This document shows, one piece after another, positions 9,392 to 17,897 of a stretch of 38,302 nt of DNA. The notes under the pieces are model-generated. The model saw nothing but the letters and a program-made list of their open reading frames with translations. It was not told the origin of the DNA and did not search any database. How positions within the stretch are numbered: the first letter of the stretch is position 1; each line of letters begins with the position of its first letter. The DNA is taken from assembly GCA_900771325.1 (NCBI GenBank), contig CAAGNN010000094.1:1-38302 (forward strand), given 5' to 3'. The position numbers and the translations under genes were made by a program. Source of the stretch: Kiritimatiellia bacterium (lineage in GTDB: Bacteria > Verrucomicrobiota > Kiritimatiellia > RFP12 > DVOR01).

Positions 9392-10312
9392 ATGCTGAAC
9401 GTTTTCTTCGCCGGACAAGGCGCCCAGTTCCCCGGGATGGGCAAGGATCTCGCCGAGAGCGATCCCGAGATTATGGCCCTTTTTGACCGGGCCAACGAGG
9501 TCCTCGGCTTTGACCTCAAGACCCTTTGCTTTGAAGGGCCCGCCGAGGCGCTCACCAAGTCCGACATCTGCCAGCCGGCCATCTTCACCGTCTCGATGGC
9601 GTGCTACACCGCCTTCAAGAAGCAGTGCCCCAACGCCAAGCCCGATGCCGTCGCCGGTCTCTCCCTCGGTGAGTGGACCGCCCTCTGCGCCGCCGGCGTG
9701 CTCGACTTCGAGACCACCCTGCGTATCCTCCAGGCTCGCGGCAAGTATATGCAGGAAGCCTGCGAAGTCAAGCCCTCAGGGATGATCTCCATTATGGGTG
9801 CCACGCCCGAGCAGCTCGCCGCCATCTGTGAAGGCTCCGGGTGCACCGTCTCCAACATCAACTCCGACTCTCAGCAGGTCATCTCCGGCACCCACGAAGC
9901 CGTGGCCAAGGCCGCCGAACTCGCCACCGCTGCCGGCGTCAAGAACGTCGTCCTCCAGGTGGCCGGCGCCTTCCACTCGCCCTTTATGACCCCCGCCCGT
10001 GAGCGCCTCACCGAGTTCGTCAAGGACATCCCCTTCGCCGCGCCGCAGTTCCCCGTCCTCTCCAACGCCACCGGCACCTTCCACGCCAACGATGGCGAGG
10101 CGATTAAGGCCGCAATGATGGCCCAGGTTGATAGCCCCGTGCACTTCTCCGACTGCGTCAAGGCCGTCCAGAAGCCCGGCGCCCTCTTCGCCGAGTTCGG
10201 CCCCGGCAAGGTCCTCTCCGGCCTCATCCGCCGCATTGACCGCGCCAACGCCGTCACCAACGTGCAGGACACAGCCACCCTGGCCGCCACCGCCGCCAAG
10301 GTCAACGCCTAA
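9392..10312 (+). CDS. fabD: Malonyl-CoA:ACP transacylase
   Basis: It loads malonyl groups onto acyl carrier protein for fatty acid elongation in the cytoplasm. The 306-residue product shows FAGQGAQFPGMGKDL at residues 5-19, the nucleophile elbow GLSLGEW near residue 90 with the catalytic Ser, and GAFHSPFM near residue 200 with the catalytic His. EFGPGKVLSGLI closes the fold. AAAGGAAGACC lies upstream of the ATG. Neither fabH nor fabF is found in the window, so those steps are encoded elsewhere. Confidence 0.96.
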   Translation: MLNVFFAGQGAQFPGMGKDLAESDPEIMALFDRANEVLGFDLKTLCFEGPAEALTKSDICQPAIFTVSMACYTAFKKQCPNAKPDAVAGLSLGEWTALCAAGVLDFETTLRILQARGKYMQEACEVKPSGMISIMGATPEQLAAICEGSGCTVSNINSDSQQVISGTHEAVAKAAELATAAGVKNVVLQVAGAFHSPFMTPARERLTEFVKDIPFAAPQFPVLSNATGTFHANDGEAIKAAMMAQVDSPVHFSDCVKAVQKPGALFAEFGPGKVLSGLIRRIDRANAVTNVQDTATLAATAAKVNA

Positions 10313-10337
10313 CCACCCCCTGAACAAAGGAACTCCT

Positions 10338-11102
10338 ATGTACGATTTCTCCGGTAAAGTCGCCCTGGTCACCGGCTCCGGTGGCGGAATTGGTCTGGCC
10401 ACCGCCAAGGCCTTCGCCGAGTGCGGCGCCGATGTCGCCATCCTCGACTTCAACCCCGCCCTCCTCGAGAGCGCCAAGGAAGTCGTCGCCGCCTACGGCC
10501 ACCGCGTCATCACCATTCAGTGCGATGTCTCCAAGGCCGACCAGGTTGAAGCCGCTGTCAAGACCACCGTCGAGCAGCTCGGCCGCCTCGACATCCTCGT
10601 CAACAACGCCGGCATCACCCGCGACAACCTCCTCCTCCGGATGGACGAAGCCGAGTGGGATGCCGTCCTGGCCACCAACCTCAAGTCCGTCTTCCTCTTC
10701 TCCAAGGCCGTCATCCGCCCGATGGGCAAGAACAAGGGCCCCGATGGCAAGCCCTGCGGCGGCGTGATCATCAACACCGCCTCCGTCATCGGCCTCTTCG
10801 GCAACGTTGGCCAGGCCAACTACGGCGCGGCCAAGGCCGGCGTTATCAACTTCACCAAGACCTTCTCCAAGGAATATGGCAAGAAGAAGATCCGCTGCAA
10901 CGCCGTCGCCCCCGGCTTCATCAAGACCAAGATGACCGAGGTTCTCTCCCAGGAAGCCAAGGACGCTATGGCCAAGATGATTCCCCTCCAGGAACTCGGC
11001 GAGCCCGAAGACGTCGCCAAGGCTATCCGCTTCCTCGCCTCCGACGAAGCCTCCTACATCACCGGCCAGACCCTCGCCGTCAGTGGCGGTATGGCATTCT
11101 AA
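10338..11102 (+). CDS. fabG: 3-oxoacyl-[ACP] reductase FabG
   Basis: It reduces beta-ketoacyl-ACP with NADPH during fatty acid elongation. The 254-residue short-chain dehydrogenase has the cofactor motif TGSGGGIGLA (12-21), NNAG (about 92-95), the catalytic Ser in NTASVIG and YGAAK with the catalytic Tyr and Lys. PGFIKTKMTEVL follows. The C-terminus, ITGQTLAVSGGMAF, is typical of FabG. The ATG at 10338 has AAAGGAACTCCT before it. An insert around KNKGPDGKPCGG is slightly longer than in most FabG proteins. The gene sits between fabD and acpP, which supports FabG over other SDR enzymes. Confidence 0.95.
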   Translation: MYDFSGKVALVTGSGGGIGLATAKAFAECGADVAILDFNPALLESAKEVVAAYGHRVITIQCDVSKADQVEAAVKTTVEQLGRLDILVNNAGITRDNLLLRMDEAEWDAVLATNLKSVFLFSKAVIRPMGKNKGPDGKPCGGVIINTASVIGLFGNVGQANYGAAKAGVINFTKTFSKEYGKKKIRCNAVAPGFIKTKMTEVLSQEAKDAMAKMIPLQELGEPEDVAKAIRFLASDEASYITGQTLAVSGGMAF

Positions 11103-11164
11103 TCACCCTTTCACCCACTCTCCGGCTGCGGCCGGGAATCTAAACAACCCAAGGAGTACAGAAC

Positions 11165-11407
11165 ATGTCCCTCGAACAGAAAGTCAAAGACATCATCGTT
11201 GATCAGCTTGGCGTGGATGCCGCTCAGGTGGTTCCCGAAGCCTCCTTCATCGACGACCTCTCTGCCGATTCCCTCGATCAGGTCGAACTCATTATGGCCT
11301 TCGAAGAAGAATTCGGCGCCGAGATCCCCGACGAGGATGCCGAGAAGCTCACCACCGTCGGCTCCGTCATCAAGTACCTCCAGGAAAAGGGCATCTCTGC
11401 TGAATAA
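11165..11407 (+). CDS. acpP: Acyl carrier protein
   Basis: An 80-residue acidic carrier protein. The DSLDQVELIMAFEEEFG motif contains the Ser that receives the 4'-phosphopantetheine arm. It is the last gene of the coaD-to-acpP run and is followed by a strong terminator. AAGGAGTACAGAAC precedes the ATG. Confidence 0.97.
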   Translation: MSLEQKVKDIIVDQLGVDAAQVVPEASFIDDLSADSLDQVELIMAFEEEFGAEIPDEDAEKLTTVGSVIKYLQEKGISAE

Positions 11408-11428
11408 GCACCCCTCCTTGAGCTCTTA

Positions 11429-11465
11429 AGAGAAAAGCCGCGCTCCCGCGCGGCTCTCTTTTTAT
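11429..11465 (+). terminator. Intrinsic terminator of the fatty-acid operon
   Basis: AAGAGA...GCCGCG pairs with CGCGGC...TCTCTT around a short loop, followed directly by a run of T residues (CTCTTTTTAT). It ends the acpP transcript just before the convergent acyltransferase gene of the first glycan locus. Confidence 0.9.
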
Positions 11466-11508
11466 CTAAACGACTCCACGAGTGCCTTCGCCACAAAGAT
11501 ACGACCTA

Positions 11509-12489
11509 TCAGAAGAGAAGTTTCCTGAACCACGTCTTCTTAATAATACCCTCTGCACAAAGCGACAAGACAACAATAACACCTGTCATCAACAAACTAA
11601 TCCCAATACCCGACGGATCAACCACCAACATCTTGGACGCCAATGGCCTAAGCGCCACAGAGATGAGATTGTGAAAGAGTAGGATTGACAGCGTATGCTC
11701 ACCACAATAAATCAACACTTTCGAGAGGCATCTCACCGACAAAAGACCTTTCGCAAGCCACATTAGGCTCCCCAATACCGAAATTACCCAAACACAATTC
11801 CCTAGCGTAAAACTCTCAGAGACACCGACAACGCTAAAAATCAATGCAACACTTCCTAGAAACCACACCGAACACGGCAACGACAATTGAGCCCGTCGAA
11901 GGAAGAAACCAATAAAGAAATAGAAGCTCTTATGCGGCGAAATCCCAAATCCAAGTTTAGCTAAAATACAACATCCAAGCCCCACGAGGACCACCACTCG
12001 GGTTGATGCCCCCCCCTGTTCTTCAGAGTTCTTACCAGGTCTCCACCACAGCGCCCCCAAAGTCAACAGTTCTACAATGCCGAATGTGTAGAGATACCAT
12101 AATGCCCCTCCCACATGTCCCGTTAGAACACCAATGTATGGCAGCAGCCCAGCACCATCCACTTGATTCGTCGTCTGAATACCGAAGCGTGCGGCCAATT
12201 GATAGAGGAAGATCGCAATTGGTGCCATTACCAAATAAGGTTTCAACATTCGTGAGAAGACCCGCTTTCCCTCATCAATCGTCCCTTGTCGCTTACCAAA
12301 CAAATACCCAGTCAAAATAATAAAGACTGGCATATGGAACGAATAGATGGTCTTTACAACCTCAAGCAGTTGTGACGAACAAGAACCTATGTGCGTGAGG
12401 TGACCGAACACCATTAAACAAATACAAAGACCTTTTACCACATCTATGCGCACATCTCGCATATCTTTTGTCACACTCAACTCCATCAT
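11509..12489 (-). CDS. Acyltransferase-3 family membrane protein
   Basis: A 326-residue integral membrane protein of the acyltransferase-3 family (PF01757 type), which adds acetyl or other acyl groups to surface glycans. RIDVVKGLCICLMVFGHLTH near the N-terminus contains the conserved R...H of the family. SFHMPVFIILTGYLFG follows, and roughly ten hydrophobic segments fill the rest. It is the last gene of the minus-strand locus. AGGAG overlaps the stop of the preceding GT2 gene, and either of two adjacent ATGs (12489 or 12486) could be used. A G8 run (coding sense) at 12009-12016 lies in the coding sequence and could slip out of frame. GC is lower than in the fatty-acid operon. Confidence 0.85.
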   Translation of the reverse strand: MMELSVTKDMRDVRIDVVKGLCICLMVFGHLTHIGSCSSQLLEVVKTIYSFHMPVFIILTGYLFGKRQGTIDEGKRVFSRMLKPYLVMAPIAIFLYQLAARFGIQTTNQVDGAGLLPYIGVLTGHVGGALWYLYTFGIVELLTLGALWWRPGKNSEEQGGASTRVVVLVGLGCCILAKLGFGISPHKSFYFFIGFFLRRAQLSLPCSVWFLGSVALIFSVVGVSESFTLGNCVWVISVLGSLMWLAKGLLSVRCLSKVLIYCGEHTLSILLFHNLISVALRPLASKMLVVDPSGIGISLLMTGVIVVLSLCAEGIIKKTWFRKLLF

Positions 12490-12497
12490 CTTTTCTC

Positions 12498-13331
12498 CTA
12501 TCTCTGCGAAATACTTTTGAGTGAATCTTCATACAGCAACGCGTCCACAATGGTGCGATACCACCACGCCTGCAAGAAGGCCCAAAGAAAACCTGGCTTG
12601 CCATCCAGAAATCCTAGGCGAATGAAGTAGCGGTAAACAAAGTAACCTGCCGCCCGCCAAAAGAGTGGCAAGCGAACATAGATGCCCTTGATCTGGCGTT
12701 TTCTGACCGCCTGCCCCTCCAATGCGCCTTGCGCAAATGCCCGCTCCTGAATATCACCCATCTCTCGCTGGGCATAGCCCAAGTGCTTCTGAGTCCACCA
12801 GACGAGATTATTCAGATTATGGTCAACAAAGTGCCCGGCAAAGGTCTCGACCTGCCCCTCCGTAAGCACCATATGCTCATCCATTTTGCGGTTTTCACAA
12901 GTTGCCTTCCCCCGTCGCCACAAGCGAAGGAGCACTACAGGCGGCATCCCAAAACGCAACTTCCGCCCCAAAAAGACCACATCCCGCGGGAAACTCACCC
13001 CCGCGACCTCTTCTGGAAGCGCATCCAACCGCGCCTGAATCTCTGCGATGAGTTCCCCTGTCAGATACTCATCAGCATCCAACCGCAACACCCAGTCACC
13101 CGTTATCGGCAGATGCGTTAACGCCCAATTTAGTTGTTCAGCCTGATTACCCGGCCAATCGTGCCCAACCACCGTGGCCCCACACTCTCGCGCAATCTCC
13201 TGCGTCCCGTCCGTGGAGTTACAATCCACCACGAAAATCTCCTGCGCCACTTGCCGCACATTCTCTATACACCGCCGAATATGCAAGCGCTCGTTATAGG
13301 AGAGAATAATTACTGAAATCGTAGACCTCAT
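12498..13331 (-). CDS. GT2 glycosyltransferase, WaaE/KdtX-like
   Basis: A 277-residue GT-A fold enzyme, probably acting at the inner membrane face on a lipid-linked glycan. ISVIILSYNERLHIRRCIENV opens the fold, VVDCNSTDGTQEIA binds nucleotide sugar, and LRLDADEYLTGELIAEI contains the DxD metal site. The later segment, with HFVDHNLNN and many aromatic residues, resembles the WaaE/KdtX beta-1,4-glucosyltransferase group. The ATG at 13331 is chosen because AGAGGTGATT precedes it and the conserved beta strand begins immediately. The sugar specificity is not readable from the sequence. Confidence 0.85.
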   Translation of the reverse strand: MRSTISVIILSYNERLHIRRCIENVRQVAQEIFVVDCNSTDGTQEIARECGATVVGHDWPGNQAEQLNWALTHLPITGDWVLRLDADEYLTGELIAEIQARLDALPEEVAGVSFPRDVVFLGRKLRFGMPPVVLLRLWRRGKATCENRKMDEHMVLTEGQVETFAGHFVDHNLNNLVWWTQKHLGYAQREMGDIQERAFAQGALEGQAVRKRQIKGIYVRLPLFWRAAGYFVYRYFIRLGFLDGKPGFLWAFLQAWWYRTIVDALLYEDSLKSISQR

Positions 13332-13382
13332 TAACCAATCACCTCTCAACTTTCATTAAAGGCCCAAACATCATCGTCCCCT

Positions 13383-14834
13383 TCACCCCGCATAATACAA
13401 TAACGGGGACACCACTTTTCTCTCTGCAAGTCTTTGCGCATCCATAATCAGCGCAATAAAAATAACACACCAAAAGATTCCACCCATTGCTGACATTGAA
13501 AAAAACGTAAACTCTCCAAAATTAGACACCAACAGAACAAAGAGCGCAGCACTCCCCATAAATGCGTGACGCGACAATAATAATACAAACGAAACCAATA
13601 TAAACATAACAAAGAACATCATCCCCAAAATACCGCCTTCCTCCAATACCGCCGACACCCAGACACCCTTTTCAATCGGGGCCGAAAGCAATTGACGCCA
13701 TGAATATGTTGCTCGTCCCGCCATTACTTCTGATACTTGGAATCCATTACCAATCCAAGGGCTCGCCCGAAAATTATTCATTGCATTATCCATCAATCCT
13801 TGGCGAGAGGCTACAATCCTATCAACACCTCCCTCGCCCTCAACAACTGCGCTCTCATTCGTTTTATAAACAAACATTAAAGCCGCGGTCCGCATTCGTG
13901 GCGTAAGCAAGAATACAAAGCCTGCCAACATCACAATTAACATTAACACCCCCAAAACTCGTGATTTCCAGCGCCCGCCAATACCCTTAGAACACATAAA
14001 AATAAATCCCACAAATGCAATCCCAGCAAGAAATGTCCCCATCGCCGTACGGGAAGATGTCTTATAAATCAAAATAGCTGAGCAAACCAATAGTGTAATA
14101 TACAATACATTCCACCGACGAACAGAAAAGAAGAGATCTGCTAACAACACCACGCTTAGAACCGCTACTGTTGGCCCTAAGGCCTGAGACTGCATCATTA
14201 TTCCCATAAATAGAGAGCCTTCTGGATAATACCCATGTGAGAGAAAAAACTGCGTGACATTCATCATCCCAATCCCAGGGAATGGGAGCAAACACATAGA
14301 ACCTATGATAACAATACAACTTAACGCAAGGAACATTCCTCTTATTTTAGGTGGAGAGACTCGCATATTCATCGTAACAGCATTACTTACACTGTAAAAT
14401 GCCAAGAATGTTACGATAAATAAGATTAACTTCATATAACTAATCATCGGATTCCAACCAACCGATGAAACAATAGCCATATACGTTATGAAGGGGAAAA
14501 GACTTAATAATGGTGAAGTAATTTTTGTCCGTCTCTGTGCTATCAGTTGTAAACTCATCACCCCGCCAACCACAACATAAATCATGCGATTTAGGATTGA
14601 AAATACCATATCCTTTGGTGCTAGATACATATTCGTAATCGTTAACAATGTCGTTGCCATCAAACAATAGAGCAATACCTCAACTCTATTACGACTAAAG
14701 CCAATAAAGACAAACGGGAGAATTAGAAGAAACCCACTTCCTCCCGTCACTTTCATTGCTAAACAAAGGCCGAGGAAGGCAACAATCGACCAAATCAATG
14801 CGCGAGTATCATACAAACTCTTTACCGACTGCAT
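13383..14834 (-). CDS. O-antigen polymerase/ligase-type membrane protein
   Basis: The 483-residue protein has about eleven or twelve hydrophobic segments. A large hydrophilic loop between late segments (about residues 325-390) carries the Arg-containing DRIVASRQGLMDNAMNNFRASPWIGNGFQ. That pattern (RxxxW/xxGxG) is typical of the Wzy/WaaL O-antigen polymerase and ligase superfamily. A role in glycan chain polymerisation is inferred from its place among glycosyltransferases. Base composition is clearly AT-richer than the flanking high-GC genes, which suggests acquired DNA. Ligation instead of polymerisation cannot be excluded. Confidence 0.8.
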   Translation of the reverse strand: MQSVKSLYDTRALIWSIVAFLGLCLAMKVTGGSGFLLILPFVFIGFSRNRVEVLLYCLMATTLLTITNMYLAPKDMVFSILNRMIYVVVGGVMSLQLIAQRRTKITSPLLSLFPFITYMAIVSSVGWNPMISYMKLILFIVTFLAFYSVSNAVTMNMRVSPPKIRGMFLALSCIVIIGSMCLLPFPGIGMMNVTQFFLSHGYYPEGSLFMGIMMQSQALGPTVAVLSVVLLADLFFSVRRWNVLYITLLVCSAILIYKTSSRTAMGTFLAGIAFVGFIFMCSKGIGGRWKSRVLGVLMLIVMLAGFVFLLTPRMRTAALMFVYKTNESAVVEGEGGVDRIVASRQGLMDNAMNNFRASPWIGNGFQVSEVMAGRATYSWRQLLSAPIEKGVWVSAVLEEGGILGMMFFVMFILVSFVLLLSRHAFMGSAALFVLLVSNFGEFTFFSMSAMGGIFWCVIFIALIMDAQRLAERKVVSPLLYYAG

Positions 14835-14855
14835 CTGAGATAATTCCTGTTTTAC

Positions 14856-15941
14856 TTAGGCTTTAGTGTAATATGAGTACATTTGTCTTGCCAGCTCGGC
14901 CCATATAAAGTGCACACTCACCCAACGACGCCCCTGTCTTCCCATAAATTGCCTTTCCGCATCCTTTAAATTGAAAAACTTATGAAGAACTCGAACCTCA
15001 TCTTCCTCCCTTAAGTCAAAACACTCTCCACACCCCGCTCTCCTTAGCTCTGCCCAAGGCGTTCCTGTTGATGCCAAGACAGGTAGACCAAAGGCCAGCG
15101 CATCAACCACCACACTCCCAAAGTTCTCTGTGTACGAAGGAAGAATCAACCCACGCGCAGACAAATATGCCTCGTCTTTCTCGCGCCCATAAAGAGCTCC
15201 TGTAAAGGTTACATCTGCACACTCACTCTTTTGAATAGAAGCTTGCTGAACCGACAATCCCAGACACTGCGCAAGTTCTTCCAATACCATCATATGTCCC
15301 GCTTGATCAGGACCTACACAAACGAGGTGCCACCCCAAAGTGCGAGCTTGACTTCTCGCCCATGCCTTTAGCAACAAATCCAACCCTTTTACAGGATAAA
15401 TACGTCCAACAAAAAGCAAGATCTTTACATCTTTATCATATGTGGCCATCTGATTCGGGAGATCCGTCCCCAATGGGACCACCGCGATTGCGTTCTTAAA
15501 TCCCAATTGGCGAATACTCTCCGCCTCTTGATTAGCCGTCGCATGAATGCACGCCGCACGCATAATATGACCACGAAACCACAGCCACCACGGCAAGCAC
15601 TTTTTCCACCACTTGTGATGCATCGCCCAGGGCGAAAGTGCCCCATGCGGCGAAAAGACCACGGGCCTCCCCCGACGCTCCGCCCACTGGAATGCCCAAT
15701 GCATCCACGGGGCCCACATTCCGTGAATATGCACCACATCGGCTTCCAGTTCCAATGGCTTCCCCGGGTTCCAAACAACCACCTTCACCCCGCACGGAAC
15801 ATAGTCACACGCCGGACGAAAGACGCGAACAACAATCGTGACCTCATTTCCGGCCTTCACCAACTCCTCGGTCAACCGCCCCACGAACGCCGTTGTCCCC
15901 GCAGCCTTCTGAATTCCTTCTATAAAGTGAACAATCTTCAT
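14856..15941 (-). CDS. GT4 glycosyltransferase
   Basis: A 361-residue GT-B fold glycosyltransferase. The N-terminal domain has FIEGIQKAAGTTAFVGRLTEEL with the acceptor-side loop, VVHIHGMWAPWMHWA and VFSPHGALSPWAM. The C-terminal nucleotide-sugar domain has FVGRIYPVKGLDLLLKAW and the EX7E-type element LILPSYTENFGSVVVDALAFGLPVLAS. The pattern HGMW...PHGALSPW is frequent in exopolysaccharide GT4 enzymes. It follows the upstream GT4 gene by 15 bp and so belongs to the same minus-strand operon. Confidence 0.88.
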   Translation of the reverse strand: MKIVHFIEGIQKAAGTTAFVGRLTEELVKAGNEVTIVVRVFRPACDYVPCGVKVVVWNPGKPLELEADVVHIHGMWAPWMHWAFQWAERRGRPVVFSPHGALSPWAMHHKWWKKCLPWWLWFRGHIMRAACIHATANQEAESIRQLGFKNAIAVVPLGTDLPNQMATYDKDVKILLFVGRIYPVKGLDLLLKAWARSQARTLGWHLVCVGPDQAGHMMVLEELAQCLGLSVQQASIQKSECADVTFTGALYGREKDEAYLSARGLILPSYTENFGSVVVDALAFGLPVLASTGTPWAELRRAGCGECFDLREEDEVRVLHKFFNLKDAERQFMGRQGRRWVSVHFIWAELARQMYSYYTKA

Positions 15942-15956
15942 AACAATGCAATCCTC

Positions 15957-17162
15957 TTAACCCCTAAGACTTGTCACCCACTCGGTCGCCTCTTCTACAC
16001 TCCAAGGCGCCGTTGACGGTCCTTTGTGCTCCGCAATCACCTTAGCCCTTATTTCCCGCCACTGTCCTGCGCGAAAGAGATTTTCCGGCGGAAGGACCGT
16101 GGCCCCGGCGCCCGACTCCATCGAAGCGAGCACGCACATTCCCTCTTCCAACGCTTCACTGACCACCGCTCCCCAGCCCTCGTAAGCGTTGCTGGGAAGC
16201 ACATAGATGTCGTGCTCGCGCATCAGTTCGCGCACCTGCTCCACAGGGACAAAGTCGTGGAAGCGGATGTTCTCCGCTCCGGCGGCGAGGCGCCGGAGTT
16301 TCGCTTCCTCCGGCCCGTGGCCGTAGAGATCCAATAAAATCCCCCCGCGCTTCAAATCCGGGTCCGGGCGACACGCCCGGACCAAATCCCCCACGCGCTT
16401 CCAATCCAACATCCGCCCCACCCAAAGCACCCGGGGCGGATGTTGGATTGGAAGCGCGTGCCCCCCCTCCCCCCGCCCAGGGGCGACAAAATATCCCCAA
16501 ATCCGCATCCGCTCATAAACGCCTTTCCCCTTGACCTCACCCCAATGGGCCTTCGGGATCTGCGTAAAGCCATACCGCTTCGCAAAAGCCACCTGCTCCG
16601 CCCCCAATACGCCGGCCTTCACCGCCTGTTTCAACGGCACCACCGCGCCCCCTGGGCGCGACTCAAAGGCCACCTTCGGCGCCCGAAAGAGACACCGCAA
16701 GTCCCCCCGAAAAAGCCCCTGCAACCGCGCCATATCCCGCGCTGCATGCACCCCCATCGGCAGACACCAAAAAGTCTCCTTCCCTGCGCACTTGCAAAAC
16801 CGCCACGCCATCCGCAAATAACTCGGCACAAGCAACCGTGCGAACCCCAAGCGCGGCTTAAACCACCGCTCTGCCGTGTAACAGGTCCGCAACCCGCGCG
16901 CATTCCGCCGCTCGAACAAGTCTAACGCACGATTCCCGGCATACAACACCGGCACCTTTTCCAACCACTCACGCGCCTCTGGCGTATCCGCCTGAATACA
17001 CCACTTCTCCGCAACCGTCCCCCACCCCATCTTCGTCCGCTCGACCAACGGCGGGTCGGTGAAGATATAGCGATACGCCTCCGCACCAACGCGCTCCACC
17101 AGCGCCTTCGCCAACGGCATCTGATGCGGCGAGATAACATTTGTGAGCAACGCAATCTTCAT
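15957..17162 (-). CDS. GT4-like glycosyltransferase with internal inverted repeat
   Basis: A 401-residue GT-B fold glycosyltransferase that opens the first glycan operon. The C-terminal domain carries VLWVGRMLDWKRVGDLVRA (about 245-263), DLYGHGPEEAKLRRLA and the EX7E-like YEGWGAVVSEALEEGMCVLA. The start at 17162 is preferred because MKIALLTNVISPHQMPLAKAL is the normal N-terminal beta-alpha unit and a promoter abuts it. A perfect 28-bp inverted repeat lies inside the gene. It encodes residues 235-243 on one arm and 249-257 on the other. The first arm encodes an atypical linker before the conserved VGR strand. Sugar specificity is unknown. Confidence 0.82.
   Translation of the reverse strand: MKIALLTNVISPHQMPLAKALVERVGAEAYRYIFTDPPLVERTKMGWGTVAEKWCIQADTPEAREWLEKVPVLYAGNRALDLFERRNARGLRTCYTAERWFKPRLGFARLLVPSYLRMAWRFCKCAGKETFWCLPMGVHAARDMARLQGLFRGDLRCLFRAPKVAFESRPGGAVVPLKQAVKAGVLGAEQVAFAKRYGFTQIPKAHWGEVKGKGVYERMRIWGYFVAPGRGEGGHALPIQHPPRVLWVGRMLDWKRVGDLVRACRPDPDLKRGGILLDLYGHGPEEAKLRRLAAGAENIRFHDFVPVEQVRELMREHDIYVLPSNAYEGWGAVVSEALEEGMCVLASMESGAGATVLPPENLFRAGQWREIRAKVIAEHKGPSTAPWSVEEATEWVTSLRG
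16392..16460. repeat. Perfect 28-bp inverted repeat with 13-nt loop inside a coding sequence
   Basis: The arm at 16392-16419 is an exact reverse complement of 16433-16460, with loop ACCCAAAGCACCC between. Neither end extends by another pair. On the coding strand one arm encodes HALPIQHPP (residues 235-243) and the other encodes most of VGRMLDWKRV. Confidence 0.97.
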
Positions 17163-17170
17163 AGCCCCTA

Positions 17171-17179
17171 AGTATACCA
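17171..17179 (-). promoter_or_regulatory. Extended -10 promoter of glycan operon 1, predicted near-leaderless
   Basis: On the minus strand, TG-G-TATACT lies at 17179 down to 17171. The ATG at 17162 follows after 8 nt, so the predicted leader is 0-2 nt. No Shine-Dalgarno is present. Confidence 0.6.
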
Positions 17180-17239
17180 CAAAACACAACATCGCACACC
17201 GTCCGGTTTCGCCTTCCGCCCCATCCATTTGGATAGTGT

Positions 17240-17265
17240 ATTGGGGGCGGAAGACCGCCCCCAAT
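17240..17265 (-). terminator. Strong hairpin terminator after the small-protein pair
   Basis: ATTGGGGGCGG pairs perfectly with CCGCCCCCAAT around AAGA. It starts 12 bp past the stop of the small gene at 17278. The T-run is better on the plus side (TCTTTAT), but no plus-strand gene ends here, so it is assigned to the minus-strand pair. It also isolates them from glycan operon 1. Confidence 0.7.
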
Positions 17266-17277
17266 CTTTATGGAAAA

Positions 17278-17451
17278 TCACTTTTCCTTACGAACGCCTT
17301 TAAACGGCGTTCCATCCTGCTTGACATCCATAAAACGTCCCGTCGCTGCGTCACGTTTCACAAACTGGTTCGTTTTTGGATTAAACACCTGAGAGCGTCC
17401 TCGAACAGCTCCATTTCGATGTCCATCTCCTACTGGCGGATTAGTGGCCAT
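17278..17451 (-). CDS. Small basic conserved hypothetical protein
   Basis: A 57-residue, strongly basic and hydrophilic protein. It has a Gly/Arg-rich N-terminus (GDGHRNGAVRGRSQ), a middle segment FNPKTNQFVKRDAATGRFMD and the end GTPFKGVRKEK. As recalled, such short proteins are common as uncharacterised genes in many bacteria, so this looks like a genuine family, but I know no function. The ATG at 17451 is certain: AAAGGAGGTGATTAT, almost a full anti-Shine-Dalgarno match, stands directly before it. It lies 56 bp after the partner small gene and shares the same leader style. It could bind nucleic acid, judging only from its charge. Confidence 0.8.
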   Translation of the reverse strand: MATNPPVGDGHRNGAVRGRSQVFNPKTNQFVKRDAATGRFMDVKQDGTPFKGVRKEK

Positions 17452-17507
17452 ATAATCACCTCCTTTCTTACAGCTACAACCATTAAACACTTCTGTACCA
17501 TTCATTC

Positions 17508-17789
17508 TTAGTGCGTCTCCAAACAAACAGGCACAAGCAATCCCGCTTCCACAAAGAACTCATCAGTTCTTTGATTGCACGCAGGACACAATGGAACGAT
17601 GTACCATGACTGCTCTCTTGACGATAAACACTTTTTGACATGGGCACCACACAGGCGTAAAGAAAGACATCTACATGCAGAGCATGTGTACTCCCTTTTG
17701 CCTTTGTGTTTTTCCCAATATTCAATCCATGTTGACGCATCTTTAGGCTTGCGCCCCCCTGTTCCATGAACATTTTTTACTTTAGTCAT
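17508..17789 (-). CDS. Small zinc-binding, HNH-like protein
   Basis: A 93-residue protein. The cysteine pattern CSACRC, then LCGAHVKKC, then SWYIVPLCPACNQRTDEF resembles a minimal HNH/beta-beta-alpha-metal fold: GAHV supplies a His, PLCPACN the second Cys pair with Asn. Catalytic activity is not certain, because the first His of an HNH motif is not obvious. The ATG at 17789 is favoured, since AAAGGAGGTGAATAAG precedes it. A GTG nine bases further upstream lies inside that site. With the next gene it forms a two-gene cassette that uses near-perfect Shine-Dalgarno sequences, unlike the leaderless genes nearby. A role as a defence or mobile accessory protein is speculation. Confidence 0.78.
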   Translation of the reverse strand: MTKVKNVHGTGGRKPKDASTWIEYWEKHKGKREYTCSACRCLSLRLCGAHVKKCLSSREQSWYIVPLCPACNQRTDEFFVEAGLLVPVCLETH

Positions 17790-17897
17790 CTTATTCACCT
17801 CCTTTCTGGATAAATTCTGGCAATACCTGCAATCTGCATGCCATACTCACGAACCCAAGATAAAATCAATCTTTTGTGCCACAGCTATGCCATCTTC

